IMG/VR virus record: IMGVR_UViG_3300034685_000147
Span: 1-29,733 of that record
DNA from: a virus
DNA: 29,733 nucleotides
Strand: one strand, 5' to 3'
Shown: one piece after another, positions 1 to 8,567 of the stretch
Numbering within the stretch: position 1 is the stretch's first letter
Layout of the letters: each line of letters starts with the position of its first letter
Notes under the pieces: model-generated
What the model was told of the DNA's origin: nothing
Database searches by the model: none
What the model saw: only the letters and a program-made list of their open reading frames with translations
Position numbers and translations under genes: made by a program

Positions 1-3000
1 CTGTTCCCACCTATTATAATCATTTTCTAATTCTTTAAGTTTTTCGGTCTCATCAGCTAATTTTTTAGGGTCTGCTATATATACCCATTCACCATTTTGT
101 ATTATACGAACATTTTTTTCTTTTTCTATATTGGCTATTAATTCTCTCTGTTTAGCAATTTCATCAAGACGCTTTTGACGTTCTTCTTGCTCTTTAAGTT
201 CATCATTTTCTTTTTGTAAAACATCAATCTCAGCCTGTATAGCATCAATTTTTTCTTGAGCAGCTTTTTTAGCTTCTTCTTTAGTATTTTGCCATTGTTT
301 GATTTGATCTCGAAGAGAATCTATTATATGATTGTGATAAGCATCAAAAACACTATTAATAATAGACATTATATCATAGTTATTGCCTTGAATATTTTTA
401 TTTAATTCAAACCATTTATTGGAATTACTTTCAATTTCTTTGGTTAATTCATCAAATTTCTTTACTAAATCATCTATTTTTTGTTTTTGTTCATCAGATA
501 GCTTATTATATAAAACCCTGTTAATATTTAGTTTTTTAGTTTTTTCATCAAAATCTGCCACACTTCGACCTGCTACTTTATATCTTTCTATCTGTAATCC
601 AAGACCATCTCTTTCCTGACGCAATGCATTATTTAATTCATGTAATCTATTTTTTTGTTGTTGCAACAAATCATTTATTCTATTTAAATATTGTATTCTT
701 TGTTGGTCACTAGAAGCAATATCAGCTAAAGTTTGATACTTTTGAATTTCATTCTCTAAATCCTGAATAGCAAGTTGCAATCCACGAGTAGCTTCAATTT
801 GAGATTGATATGGTTCTTTAGATGATTTAGATTTAGAAGATGATTTAGTGGGGGTAGTAATTTGTTTAGTCAAATCAATTTTTGAAAGTAAATTTATTTC
901 ATTAATTATCGACTCAATTCCTGATAAATCTTCCCGCATTTGCGTATAAGTCGCACTAAGAGAAGGAAATCTATCTTGCCAATTAGTTAAATATTTTACT
1001 TTTGCTTCAGCATATAATAAATTAATTCCTTTTGCTCTTAATTCATTAATATCTGCTTGTAATCCTGCTTCATCTAACATAGATTTAAGTGTTTTTTCCA
1101 AACTAACTTTATAATCCTGTTCTTTAGCTTTTATTATTTCATAAATAGTATCTTTGTTTAAAGTTAATTGCCCATTTTCAACAACCAAAGCAGAAGTAAG
1201 TTGTGGATGAGCTTCTATTAATTTTTGTATCTGATCTAATGATAATTGTTGTCCGTTACTTAATGTTTGATAAGCAGAAGCTAAATCATTAGTGCTGTCT
1301 ATAAAATTCTTCAAACTACTACCAAAATCAAAACTCTGCTTTAATTTTGTAGCGTTTTCAACTATATTTACCAAAAAAGTATTTATATTACTTTCTGCAA
1401 GACCATATTGCTTAAACAGATTAGTTAAAATATTTTTCAATTTATCATATTCAGCTTGAACTTCTTTTAAAGTTGCATTACCTTTTTTGTATTCATTAGT
1501 TAATTCTTGATATTTTTCAAATTCAGCTTGAATATTTTGTTCTTTTAATGTTTTAGCAATATTTTCTATTTGTCTAGCATATTCTTCAACATTTGAAGTA
1601 TTTAGAGTTGGGAATTTTTTGTCTACGACTTGTGCTAAATTCTCAGCTATTTTTTTAGTTACACCATCTAATAAATTAAAGTCGGGAACAGTATTTTTTA
1701 TATTATCCCTTAATTTTTGATATTGTTCATTTTTACTTCTTAATTGTTCATTTAGTTTATTTAATTCTTCATCACTAATTGGAATATAATACTGACCTGG
1801 AGGACCAAATTGCTCACCAGAAATCTTTCGTTTTATATCATCAATTTTTTTAGCTTCATCTTCTAATTGTGCAACATAAGCACTACGTTTAGATTTTTCT
1901 TTTTCTGCTTGCTCTTCTCTTAGTTTTTGAATATAATCATCTAATGCAGTAGTATTTTTTATTATTGCATTACCTTCAGCATCGTAAGCAGATACTAGTT
2001 CAGGGGCAATTTCGGCTATTTTATTTTGCACATCAATTAATTGTTGTTGTTCGTCAGTACTTAAATTAGGTTTACCAGATAATTCTGCATAAGTTTCTCT
2101 TAAATCTTGAAGAGTACTTTGCTGTTGTTTAAGTTTATTTATTTGTTCATCTGTTTTTTGAATAAAAGCTTCTTGTGCTTTTTTAGCATTTTGTATAACA
2201 TTTGCGAAAACTACTAAAGCAGTAGTAATACCTGTAACTGCTAAAACTATAGGATGAGCTTTTAAAAAATTTAAAGCTACGTTTAATTCTCCTACAGCCA
2301 AAGTTGCTAATTTAGTCGCTAAAGTAAAAACATTTATACTGCCTGTTGCAGCAACAAAACTAGTAATTGCTTTAGCTTTAAAAATAGAAATAGCTGTGCC
2401 TAATCCTATGATCATTGTTCCAAGCACACCAAAGGTTTTTATAGTATTTTCTAATATATTTATTAAACCAGTCCCTGTATCTACTAAACCCTTTAAAAAA
2501 TCAGATGAAACTATTGTCTTATTTAATTCCTCAACACTAGTTCTAAATATCTGTATTCTACCTTCAATACTATTTAGATATTTTTCATTTTCATTTAAAG
2601 CCGAATTTTGACTATTATATGCCTTAGAAGTAGCATCAATAGCTGTCTGAAAATTATTCATTAAAGCCATAAATTTAGAATAATGATAAGTCCCAGCCAT
2701 CGCTTGAGCTATATTCTGTTGCTGTATATTTGTCAAAGAATTCCATTTTTTACTTATATCAGATAAAATATCGTTAAATGACCTAAATTCAGTAGCATTT
2801 TTTCTTACAGCTACTCCAATTGAATTTAAAACTTGTTCAGCTTTACCAGCATCTTCTTCTCCTTCAGGGCCTATTCTATAAACACGACTAATCATGCTTT
2901 TTAAAGCAGTACCAACTTCTGATCCTTGTAAGCCCGTTGCCGTTACTATAGCAGTAGTATATCCCTCTAATTCTTGTATACTAACTCCTGCTTGCTTAGC

Positions 3001-4455
3001 AGCAGCACCAACAGCAGAAATTGATTCTGCTAAATCCTCAACATTGGTTCTAAAATTATTCTGAATTTCATTCCATTGATCTAATATTGATATTGCATCT
3101 TTTGCAGATAAACCAAAAGTTATTATTGCAGTATTTAATGATTTAGCAGCTTCAGCAGCGCTCATTGTAGTAACATTCGCAGCCATTACTGAAGCTCTAG
3201 CTAATTCCTGAATATCTTGAAGGTTCTTATAACTACGACCCCATTCTGCCATAGATTGCATAATTTCAACTGATGATCTTCCAAGTTCCTTACCTAAACT
3301 AATTGCAACATCACGCATATTAGCCATATCTGAAGCTGACATATCAACAACTTTATTTAATTCAACTAATGCCGAATCCATTTCTTGTATATATTCAATA
3401 GCATTTTGATAACTATGTATAACTTCCATTGTTAAAGTTGATGCGATTATCCAAATAGGAAAACGCTCTAAAGCTATTTTAAGTTGTTCAATTACACCAA
3501 GATTTCTATTTAAAGTTTTTTGAACAACATCGCCATTTTGATAAATCGCTTTTGATGTTTCATCAATTTTGCCCTTAAATTGATCGAAAGTATCTTTGCC
3601 AGTTTTTACATTTACAGTAAAATCCCATATTTTTTTTCCTGTTGAATCTGTTGTTTGTTGTAATTTTTGTATCTCAGCATTAATACCATATATTGATTTA
3701 AGATATTCCGTTAATCCTTCTTTATTAAACTTAGAAACATCTAAATTAGATAATTTAAGAGTGCCTAAGCGTTGAATCCTTAATAATTCAGCTTGTTCTT
3801 CGTTATATTGTTGAATTTTATATTTATTTATAGCATCAGCTTGAGCTTTTTCCCATTCAAGTTCTCTTTGTTGTCTCCGACGTAAACTCTCAAGCCGAAA
3901 CCGTTCCATTTGTTCAATTAAATCTTGTTCATATTTATTTCTTTTTTCTATATTATTAATAGTAGTTCTAGTAATTTCTTCTTGGGTTTTAGCACTTTTT
4001 TTAATTATTTCCTGATTAAAATTATTGTCTTTATAAACTTCTGTAACTGTAGAAGGTTCTCCTTTTACAGTTGTCTCTACAATCTTTGCTAAATTCTTTT
4101 TTGCTTCTGCGTTTGCCGCAATAGCATTTGTATTATCATTAATAATTTTAGTAGTTTTTTCTATTATTTCACCATTACGCAATTCACTTTTTTCAACTCT
4201 AGTAGTAGAACCATCTAGTTCTTTCTTAATTTCTATATTTTGTTTAACTACTTGATTTTGGTATTTAATTACATCATTAACTTTTTGTATTGCAGAAGAA
4301 AATTCTTTTAAGGTATTTAATACTTTATCATCTATAGCAACTTTTAAGTTTATTTTCGATAATTTAGATTCAATTTTTTTTATTTGTTCATCAATACTAA
4401 CCTTAGATTTTCCTTCATCTAATTGAGCAATCAATTGAATAAAAGCATCTGCCAA
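1..4455 (-). CDS. Tail tape measure protein, TP901 type (3' end outside window)
   Basis: The tape measure protein sets tail length and helps eject DNA. One frame stays open from a TTG start at 4455, preceded by an AGAAGGTGAT ribosome binding site, to the window edge, giving about 1485 residues without the C-terminus. The core conserved in TP901-type tape measures lies at about 2600-3400 on the window; it includes stretches such as MSAAEAAKSLNTAI and VSIQELEGYTTAIVTATG. Downstream come hydrophobic helices (about 2200-2450, for example GVLGTMIIGLGTAI and LAVTGITTALVVFANVI), and then a very long Gln/Lys/Glu-rich coiled coil to the edge, with a Gly-Glu-Trp-Val-Tyr-Ile motif near position 75. The length, the TP901 core and the position as the last gene of the tail block make the call firm. 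The start codon is inferred from the ribosome binding site only. Confidence 0.93.
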   Translation of the reverse strand, partial: MADAFIQLIAQLDEGKSKVSIDEQIKKIESKLSKINLKVAIDDKVLNTLKEFSSAIQKVNDVIKYQNQVVKQNIEIKKELDGSTTRVEKSELRNGEIIEKTTKIINDNTNAIAANAEAKKNLAKIVETTVKGEPSTVTEVYKDNNFNQEIIKKSAKTQEEITRTTINNIEKRNKYEQDLIEQMERFRLESLRRRQQRELEWEKAQADAINKYKIQQYNEEQAELLRIQRLGTLKLSNLDVSKFNKEGLTEYLKSIYGINAEIQKLQQTTDSTGKKIWDFTVNVKTGKDTFDQFKGKIDETSKAIYQNGDVVQKTLNRNLGVIEQLKIALERFPIWIIASTLTMEVIHSYQNAIEYIQEMDSALVELNKVVDMSASDMANMRDVAISLGKELGRSSVEIMQSMAEWGRSYKNLQDIQELARASVMAANVTTMSAAEAAKSLNTAIITFGLSAKDAISILDQWNEIQNNFRTNVEDLAESISAVGAAAKQAGVSIQELEGYTTAIVTATGLQGSEVGTALKSMISRVYRIGPEGEEDAGKAEQVLNSIGVAVRKNATEFRSFNDILSDISKKWNSLTNIQQQNIAQAMAGTYHYSKFMALMNNFQTAIDATSKAYNSQNSALNENEKYLNSIEGRIQIFRTSVEELNKTIVSSDFLKGLVDTGTGLINILENTIKTFGVLGTMIIGLGTAISIFKAKAITSFVAATGSINVFTLATKLATLAVGELNVALNFLKAHPIVLAVTGITTALVVFANVIQNAKKAQEAFIQKTDEQINKLKQQQSTLQDLRETYAELSGKPNLSTDEQQQLIDVQNKIAEIAPELVSAYDAEGNAIIKNTTALDDYIQKLREEQAEKEKSKRSAYVAQLEDEAKKIDDIKRKISGEQFGPPGQYYIPISDEELNKLNEQLRSKNEQYQKLRDNIKNTVPDFNLLDGVTKKIAENLAQVVDKKFPTLNTSNVEEYARQIENIAKTLKEQNIQAEFEKYQELTNEYKKGNATLKEVQAEYDKLKNILTNLFKQYGLAESNINTFLVNIVENATKLKQSFDFGSSLKNFIDSTNDLASAYQTLSNGQQLSLDQIQKLIEAHPQLTSALVVENGQLTLNKDTIYEIIKAKEQDYKVSLEKTLKSMLDEAGLQADINELRAKGINLLYAEAKVKYLTNWQDRFPSLSATYTQMREDLSGIESIINEINLLSKIDLTKQITTPTKSSSKSKSSKEPYQSQIEATRGLQLAIQDLENEIQKYQTLADIASSDQQRIQYLNRINDLLQQQKNRLHELNNALRQERDGLGLQIERYKVAGRSVADFDEKTKKLNINRVLYNKLSDEQKQKIDDLVKKFDELTKEIESNSNKWFELNKNIQGNNYDIMSIINSVFDAYHNHIIDSLRDQIKQWQNTKEEAKKAAQEKIDAIQAEIDVLQKENDELKEQEERQKRLDEIAKQRELIANIEKEKNVRIIQNGEWVYIADPKKLADETEKLKELENDYNRWEQ

Positions 4456-4489
4456 AGGTATCACCTTCTTTGTAAAGAAATAAAAAACG

Positions 4490-4518
4490 TTGATAAAATT
4501 AAAATAAAAAAATATAAT
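4490..4518 (+). promoter_or_regulatory. Sigma-A-type promoter of the plus-strand moron
   Basis: A TTGATA -35 (4490-4495), a 17-nt spacer and a perfect TATAAT -10 (4513-4518) lie 36 bp upstream of the ATG at 4554. The -10 continues as TATAATAATAATAGG, the same block seen at two other promoters in this window. The promoter lies in the gap between the tape measure start and the moron and points against the surrounding operon. Confidence 0.8.
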
Positions 4519-4553
4519 AATAATAGGAAATATATTTAAAAGGAGGTAATCAT

Positions 4554-5105
4554 ATGGGGATAATAGCAATATTAATAGGTTTTTTTATATTTTTACTATT
4601 ATTAACAAAAATTGGTAATTATCAACATAAACTTAACAAACAAAAACAAGAGAAATGGGAAAAAGAAAATATAGTAGGCGAATTTAATCTGCAACACATT
4701 GCGGGACACCCAAAAATAAAACCTAATGAAAAAATCAATATTATTATTTATAAAAATAAAATTAGTTTTCGCACTAATCCACTTTTTGAGGAACCAATAA
4801 AATTTGAATTAGATCTTCAAGATATTACTCGTCTCGAAATAAAAAATGAAGAACAAATAACTAAAGATATCACACTTGGAAGATTATTACTTTTAGGCCC
4901 ATTGGCTTTTGGTCTTAAAAAAACAACTAAACACGAAACACAATACCTAATTCTATCTTATATAGAAAATGGTATAACTATTGATTGCATATTTAAAAAT
5001 GAAACAAGGAGTCAAAATCTCAATGAAATACCTGGAATATTGAATAAAATGAAATTAGAACAAATAAATAACAAACAAATACCTAAAACATCCATTACAA
5101 TTTAG
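4554..5105 (+). CDS. Membrane-anchored PH-like moron protein
   Basis: This gene makes a 183-residue protein of unknown function. An N-terminal transmembrane helix (about residues 2-20, IIAILIGFFIFLLLLTKI) is followed by a basic linker and a beta-rich domain. That domain holds a TLGRLLLLGPLAFGLKK loop (about 107-123) of a kind I associate with bacterial PH-like domains in Firmicutes. The topology suggests a protein tethered to the membrane with its domain in the cytoplasm. The gene runs opposite to the tail operon, between the tape measure and the minor tail gene. It has its own promoter and an AAAAGGAGGT ribosome binding site, and its last four bases overlap the convergent neighbour's stop. 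No terminator is visible. This arrangement is typical of a moron expressed from a prophage, so superinfection exclusion or a host-fitness role is a reasonable guess but is not shown by sequence. Confidence 0.75.
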   Translation: MGIIAILIGFFIFLLLLTKIGNYQHKLNKQKQEKWEKENIVGEFNLQHIAGHPKIKPNEKINIIIYKNKISFRTNPLFEEPIKFELDLQDITRLEIKNEEQITKDITLGRLLLLGPLAFGLKKTTKHETQYLILSYIENGITIDCIFKNETRSQNLNEIPGILNKMKLEQINNKQIPKTSITI

Positions 5106-5593
5106 ATATATTGTTTGTTATCATGATAAACTTTTATTTTAAATCCATAAGGATTATTTGCATTATATCTTTCAACTGCTTTTTTTATATATTGTGTTCC
5201 TTCAAAATCCGTAAATCGTGGAATTACTTTATGCGGTTTATGCCAATGCCAGCCAACTTCCATTAGCCAGGGAACATACCCCTGCTGTGACTCATCTTCA
5301 GGATGAATAACCGAAGGATGATTTGCTAATACAGGATTAAACCTGATTTCAATAATCATATTATTTCCGTCTTGATATGGATTACCTAATTCCATCGAAT
5401 TCTCCCAATTACCTGTCCTGATATATATTTTAGGGGTATATGAAGCTTTATATATAGCAATTTCTTCTTCAATATATTTTTTTAATCTTTCTCCTTCTTG
5501 TTTTAAAAATTTTGATACATCAAATCCATTAGATATCTTAACATTACCCATTTGTTTAGCAATATTTTTAAGCTGTTCTTCAATGCTAGCCAT
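5102..5593 (-). CDS. Putative minor tail / tail completion protein
   Basis: A 163-residue protein with a helical N-terminus (about 1-50) and a beta-rich remainder (RTGNWENSMELGNPYQDG, then VPWLMEVGWHWHKPH). The pattern of an Arg-Thr-Gly motif followed by a Trp/His-rich loop is reminiscent of HK97 gp10-like or other small tail and neck proteins. I do not recognise the family with certainty. Its ATG lies inside the last codons of the chaperone-like gene (8-nt overlap), and only a weak AAGG precedes it, so translational coupling is likely. The next minus-strand gene is the tape measure, reached after the antisense moron. A structural or tail assembly role is inferred from that position. Confidence 0.6.
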   Translation of the reverse strand: MASIEEQLKNIAKQMGNVKISNGFDVSKFLKQEGERLKKYIEEEIAIYKASYTPKIYIRTGNWENSMELGNPYQDGNNMIIEIRFNPVLANHPSVIHPEDESQQGYVPWLMEVGWHWHKPHKVIPRFTDFEGTQYIKKAVERYNANNPYGFKIKVYHDNKQYI

Positions 5594-6041
5594 TTAAATC
5601 AACCTTACTTAAAGTTAATAATCCAGACAACAGTTCTGGATTATCTTTTATTTGGGCAAATTGTTCCTTTGCTCTCATTACAAATGTATCAAATTTATTA
5701 ATTTCCTCTTGAGGTATTGCATTTATAATAGGTTCTAAATAATTATTATCTATAAGTAAATCTAACATTTGAATTTGTTTCTCAAATTCTTCTGGTACTT
5801 CAATATTAGTAAAATACTTTACTAATAAAATCAAGATATAACTTGGTACAAAACTTAACTTAATATTATTTTCTTTCATATATTCTACTTTTTCCACAAG
5901 TTCCATAAGCATACGCTGAATAGTAGAAGGCCTAAAATGTTCTTGAACCAATATATCATGACCATTAACAGTTATTTTCTTTTCAGTATAAAATTTATTA
6001 TCCTCTGATTTTAATGTTCCTAAATTAATCTTTTTCGACAT
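5586..6041 (-). CDS. Putative tail assembly chaperone
   Basis: A 151-residue, mostly helical, acidic protein with a short beta-rich N-terminus (NGHDILVQEHFRPSTIQRM). Its size, helical content and place just before the tape measure block fit tail assembly chaperones that coat the tape measure during tail polymerisation. In many phages this gene has a programmed frameshift that makes a longer form. I found no convincing slippery site leading to an extended second frame, and a separate minor tail gene intervenes. The start has a good AGGAGG site about 11 nt upstream. The gene follows the inserted recombinase by 15 nt, so it must be read through that insert unless a local promoter exists. None is obvious. 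Confidence 0.5.
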   Translation of the reverse strand: MSKKINLGTLKSEDNKFYTEKKITVNGHDILVQEHFRPSTIQRMLMELVEKVEYMKENNIKLSFVPSYILILLVKYFTNIEVPEEFEKQIQMLDLLIDNNYLEPIINAIPQEEINKFDTFVMRAKEQFAQIKDNPELLSGLLTLSKVDLNG

Positions 6042-6056
6042 TAATTTATTTCCTCC

Positions 6057-7019
6057 TTATATTTCAATAGCATCTTTCTTTTCTTGTAATGCATTATAAT
6101 TAATTTGTAAATAAAAATCTTGGGTAACCTGTGTTCCTTTATGATTTAATAATTTACTAACATCTTCTAAACTCATGCCATTTTGATAAAGTAAATTACT
6201 TCCAGAATGACGAAGATCATGGCAATGTAAATCTGGTTCATTAATTATATTACCAATCTTTTTTATCCATGAATTTTGAAAAGTAGATTTGCTCACTTGC
6301 TTCCATCCATCTTTAGTTTTAGTACAAAATAAATATTCACAATCAATATTGTGTTCTCTTCTAATTTGTAACCACTTTTCAATTAATTCCTTACATTTTT
6401 TAGAAAAAAATAATGTAACCAAATAGCCTTCTTTTTCTAACACGTTTTCAACCCTTCGTGTTTCTAAATTAATCTGCTCTACCTTAGTATTAGCAATTGC
6501 ATTAATACGAGCCATAGTAGATAAAGCAAATTCAAAAAATAATTCAAGCTGTATATCGTTCATCTCTGATAATTTTTTTCTTATTAATTCAACCTGTTCT
6601 TTTGTTAAAAATGTCTGTTTGATTTCATGCTTACCTTTTGCAATTTTTGGTCTCTCTAACAATTCAATCGGATTTTCTTTAATTTTTCGTTTCTTTTTAT
6701 AATAAATATACATAGAAGAAATAGAAGATAATCTTCTTGATATTCTTCGTGTTTTATTGCCTAATACTGTAGTACAAAAAGCAATAAAATCTTCAATCAT
6801 CTCTGCTGCTTCTTCAGTATCAAAATCAAACAAATACTTATTATCATAATTGTCAAGTATATAAATAAAAAATTGGTTCATATCAGAAGTATAATTATAT
6901 CTACTTGCTTCTGAGAGGTTATTTAACATTCCATTAAGATATTTACGCCATAGTTCCACATTTTTTGGATTAATTTTTGCTAATTTTTCTGGTGTAGCTA
7001 TAACTACTTTTTTAGGCAA
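6057..7019 (-). CDS. Tyrosine recombinase embedded in the tail module
   Basis: A site-specific recombinase of the phage integrase (tyrosine recombinase) family, which cuts and rejoins DNA through a 3'-phosphotyrosine. Numbering from the TTG at 7019 (320 residues), there is an N-terminal core-binding SAM-like domain (about 20-125) and a catalytic domain with Arg171 (MARINA), a beta-hairpin Lys near 207, the HDLRH box (His267, Arg270), His293 in LLNHKGTQVTQDFY, and nucleophile Tyr303. All catalytic residues are present, so the enzyme looks intact. The frame stays open to 7067, but that extension lies inside the upstream homing endonuclease gene. A GGTGG site before the TTG, which itself overlaps the endonuclease stop codon, favours the shorter form. 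It differs from the recombinase at 28436-29380. Its location between tail tube and chaperone is unusual. Confidence 0.88.
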   Translation of the reverse strand: MPKKVVIATPEKLAKINPKNVELWRKYLNGMLNNLSEASRYNYTSDMNQFFIYILDNYDNKYLFDFDTEEAAEMIEDFIAFCTTVLGNKTRRISRRLSSISSMYIYYKKKRKIKENPIELLERPKIAKGKHEIKQTFLTKEQVELIRKKLSEMNDIQLELFFEFALSTMARINAIANTKVEQINLETRRVENVLEKEGYLVTLFFSKKCKELIEKWLQIRREHNIDCEYLFCTKTKDGWKQVSKSTFQNSWIKKIGNIINEPDLHCHDLRHSGSNLLYQNGMSLEDVSKLLNHKGTQVTQDFYLQINYNALQEKKDAIEI

Positions 7020-8379
7020 CGCACTCACCACCGTATTTCTGTTGATACAAAAGTATTTTTTGAACAAATAAATTATTTTTTATATCATCAGGAAAAATAA
7101 AAATACATTTATCAATATTACCCGATTTATAAATATCCTTTATTTTCTTCTTAACATTATTATTGTATCTTTTTCCTACATAACCTTTTGGATTACGACG
7201 ATACATACCGAAATATTCTACATAAAAATAAATTTCGCCAAATTGAATTCTCCAATCAAACCTTCTTTTATCTCCCTTAATAATTTCTGAATAAGAAACT
7301 TCTTTCTTGAATTTTATATTATTATCAATTAAAAAATCAGTTATACGTTTTTCAATCAGTGATTTACATAAATTACCATTTTTGTCTATACAAATTTTAC
7401 CTGCTCCAGCATTTTGATAGTATAAATCATAATCAATATCTAACAAATCGCATATATTTTTAATATTTCCAAAATATCTCATATAGGTTGAATAACTAGC
7501 GATATTTTTGTTATTATTAAAATCGCTAACATATGGAATTCGATTTAATTTTTTAAAAAGAAAATAGAAGTCATTTAATAATTGTTCTTTACTACGAATA
7601 ATTACTGGCGAAACCGTAGGTTGCCACCCTAATTCTTTAATTATATCTGTATATGATTTTTGAAAAATCCTTTGAAAAACTTTATAAGTATAAGAACATC
7701 CAAAATTCTTTAATTCTTTAAAAGTTGGCACTCTGCCTAATTTATTTTTAATATTAATTAATATATTTATTAATTCTTCTTTGGTAACATCAAAATTTAT
7801 ATTTTCTTTATATTGTGGTAAATATTTCCGACAAATATCATTATATTTCATATTTAATTTTGTTTCTAGAACTCTACGTTGGTATCCTTTATGTTTAATA
7901 CTGTCATATTCATAAACGGTAGGAAATCTACCTAATTTTTTACCTAACTTAATTAATTCAAATAAAGAAATTTTTATTCTTTCTTTTTCTGATAATGGTT
8001 TTTCTATAAGACCAGCTTCTACACATGCATTAGTTAATCCATTAAATAACTTATTATAAACATAAATACTTGGTAACCATTTATTATCTTCAAAATCTTT
8101 CTTTTTAGGAACTTTACCTAAAACTTGATAATAATATCTTAATTTATTTATACATTCTTCTTTTGTATATCCCTGAAAATGATTTACTTTTAATCCTGCT
8201 AATTGTAATATTTTATTCCATGATTTTGTATTAAACCTATGATAATAATAAGTATCAGACGGCATATTATTTTCTTTTCCAATATCTCTTCTAGTTGGTG
8301 ATTTACCTAATTCTTTAGCTTTATCTCTTAATAATTGTAATAATTCATTATTAGAATAGTAATTATATTTTGTTTTCAT
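7012..8379 (-). CDS. Homing endonuclease with LGRxP repeats and a PD-(D/E)XK-like nuclease end
   Basis: A 455-residue mobile-intron-style endonuclease. Five copies of a helical repeat centred on LGK/RxPT (about residues 24-30, 87-93, 149-155, 214-220 and 278-284) match the 'homing endonuclease associated repeat', a DNA-reading module. The C-terminal domain looks like a Vsr/EDxHD-type nuclease: Glu343 (LIEKRITDFL), Asp375 (RRFDWRI) and Glu388 in FYVEYFG. Such enzymes nick or cut at one target and spread their own gene. It is free-standing: neither neighbour is split and no intron core is visible. The start has an AGGAGG site. Its stop overlaps the start of the tyrosine recombinase, so the two are translationally coupled and may move as a unit. 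Strong terminators lie immediately upstream of it. Confidence 0.8.
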   Translation of the reverse strand: MKTKYNYYSNNELLQLLRDKAKELGKSPTRRDIGKENNMPSDTYYYHRFNTKSWNKILQLAGLKVNHFQGYTKEECINKLRYYYQVLGKVPKKKDFEDNKWLPSIYVYNKLFNGLTNACVEAGLIEKPLSEKERIKISLFELIKLGKKLGRFPTVYEYDSIKHKGYQRRVLETKLNMKYNDICRKYLPQYKENINFDVTKEELINILINIKNKLGRVPTFKELKNFGCSYTYKVFQRIFQKSYTDIIKELGWQPTVSPVIIRSKEQLLNDFYFLFKKLNRIPYVSDFNNNKNIASYSTYMRYFGNIKNICDLLDIDYDLYYQNAGAGKICIDKNGNLCKSLIEKRITDFLIDNNIKFKKEVSYSEIIKGDKRRFDWRIQFGEIYFYVEYFGMYRRNPKGYVGKRYNNNVKKKIKDIYKSGNIDKCIFIFPDDIKNNLFVQKILLYQQKYGGECVA

Positions 8380-8417
8380 TCAAAATCCTCCTAAATCCTC
8401 TTTATTTTGTTATAAAA

Positions 8418-8480
8418 ATAGGAGAGAAGTGGAGGATTACACTTATCAGATAAGGGGCCAGCTTATCCTATCTCTCCTAT
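8418..8480 (-). terminator. Three-way-junction hairpin, second terminator-like element
   Basis: A 10-bp outer stem (8418-8427 with 8471-8480) encloses two small hairpins: 8427-8431 with 8440-8444 (AAGTG/CACTT) and 8449-8454 with 8462-8467 (GATAAG/CTTATC). The outer AGGAGAGA/TCTCTCCT arms are the same as those of the simple terminator at 8521-8554. On the minus strand the stem is followed by CTATTTTTATAAC, a short U-run. It may be a duplicated terminator that gained inner hairpins, or a structured leader of the endonuclease mRNA. Confidence 0.45.
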
Positions 8481-8512
8481 ATAAAACACTCATTTTATTT
8501 ACCATTTATTTC

Positions 8513-8554
8513 AAAAAAAATAGGAGAGAAAGATATTTAATACTTTCTCTCCTA
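8513..8554 (-). terminator. Rho-independent terminator after the tail tube gene
   Basis: A perfect 12-bp stem (8521-8532 with 8543-8554, TAGGAGAGAAAG/CTTTCTCTCCTA) with a 10-nt AT-rich loop. On the minus strand it is followed by an uninterrupted run of eight U (8520-8513). It begins 14 bp past the tail tube stop codon and would cut transcription before the endonuclease and recombinase genes. Confidence 0.85.
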
Positions 8555-8567
8555 ATATATAATATAA

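Noticed and set aside
5586-6041. Programmed frameshift in the chaperone-like gene
   Set aside because: No slippery heptamer with a long in-phase extension was found before the following gene.
8418-8480. Self-cleaving ribozyme (hammerhead or twister) in the three-way junction
   Set aside because: The shape is suggestive, but neither conserved hammerhead nor twister core sequences are present on either strand.
7012-8567. Group I or II intron around the homing endonuclease
   Set aside because: No catalytic core was recognised, and neither the tail tube nor the recombinase gene is split; the endonuclease looks free-standing.
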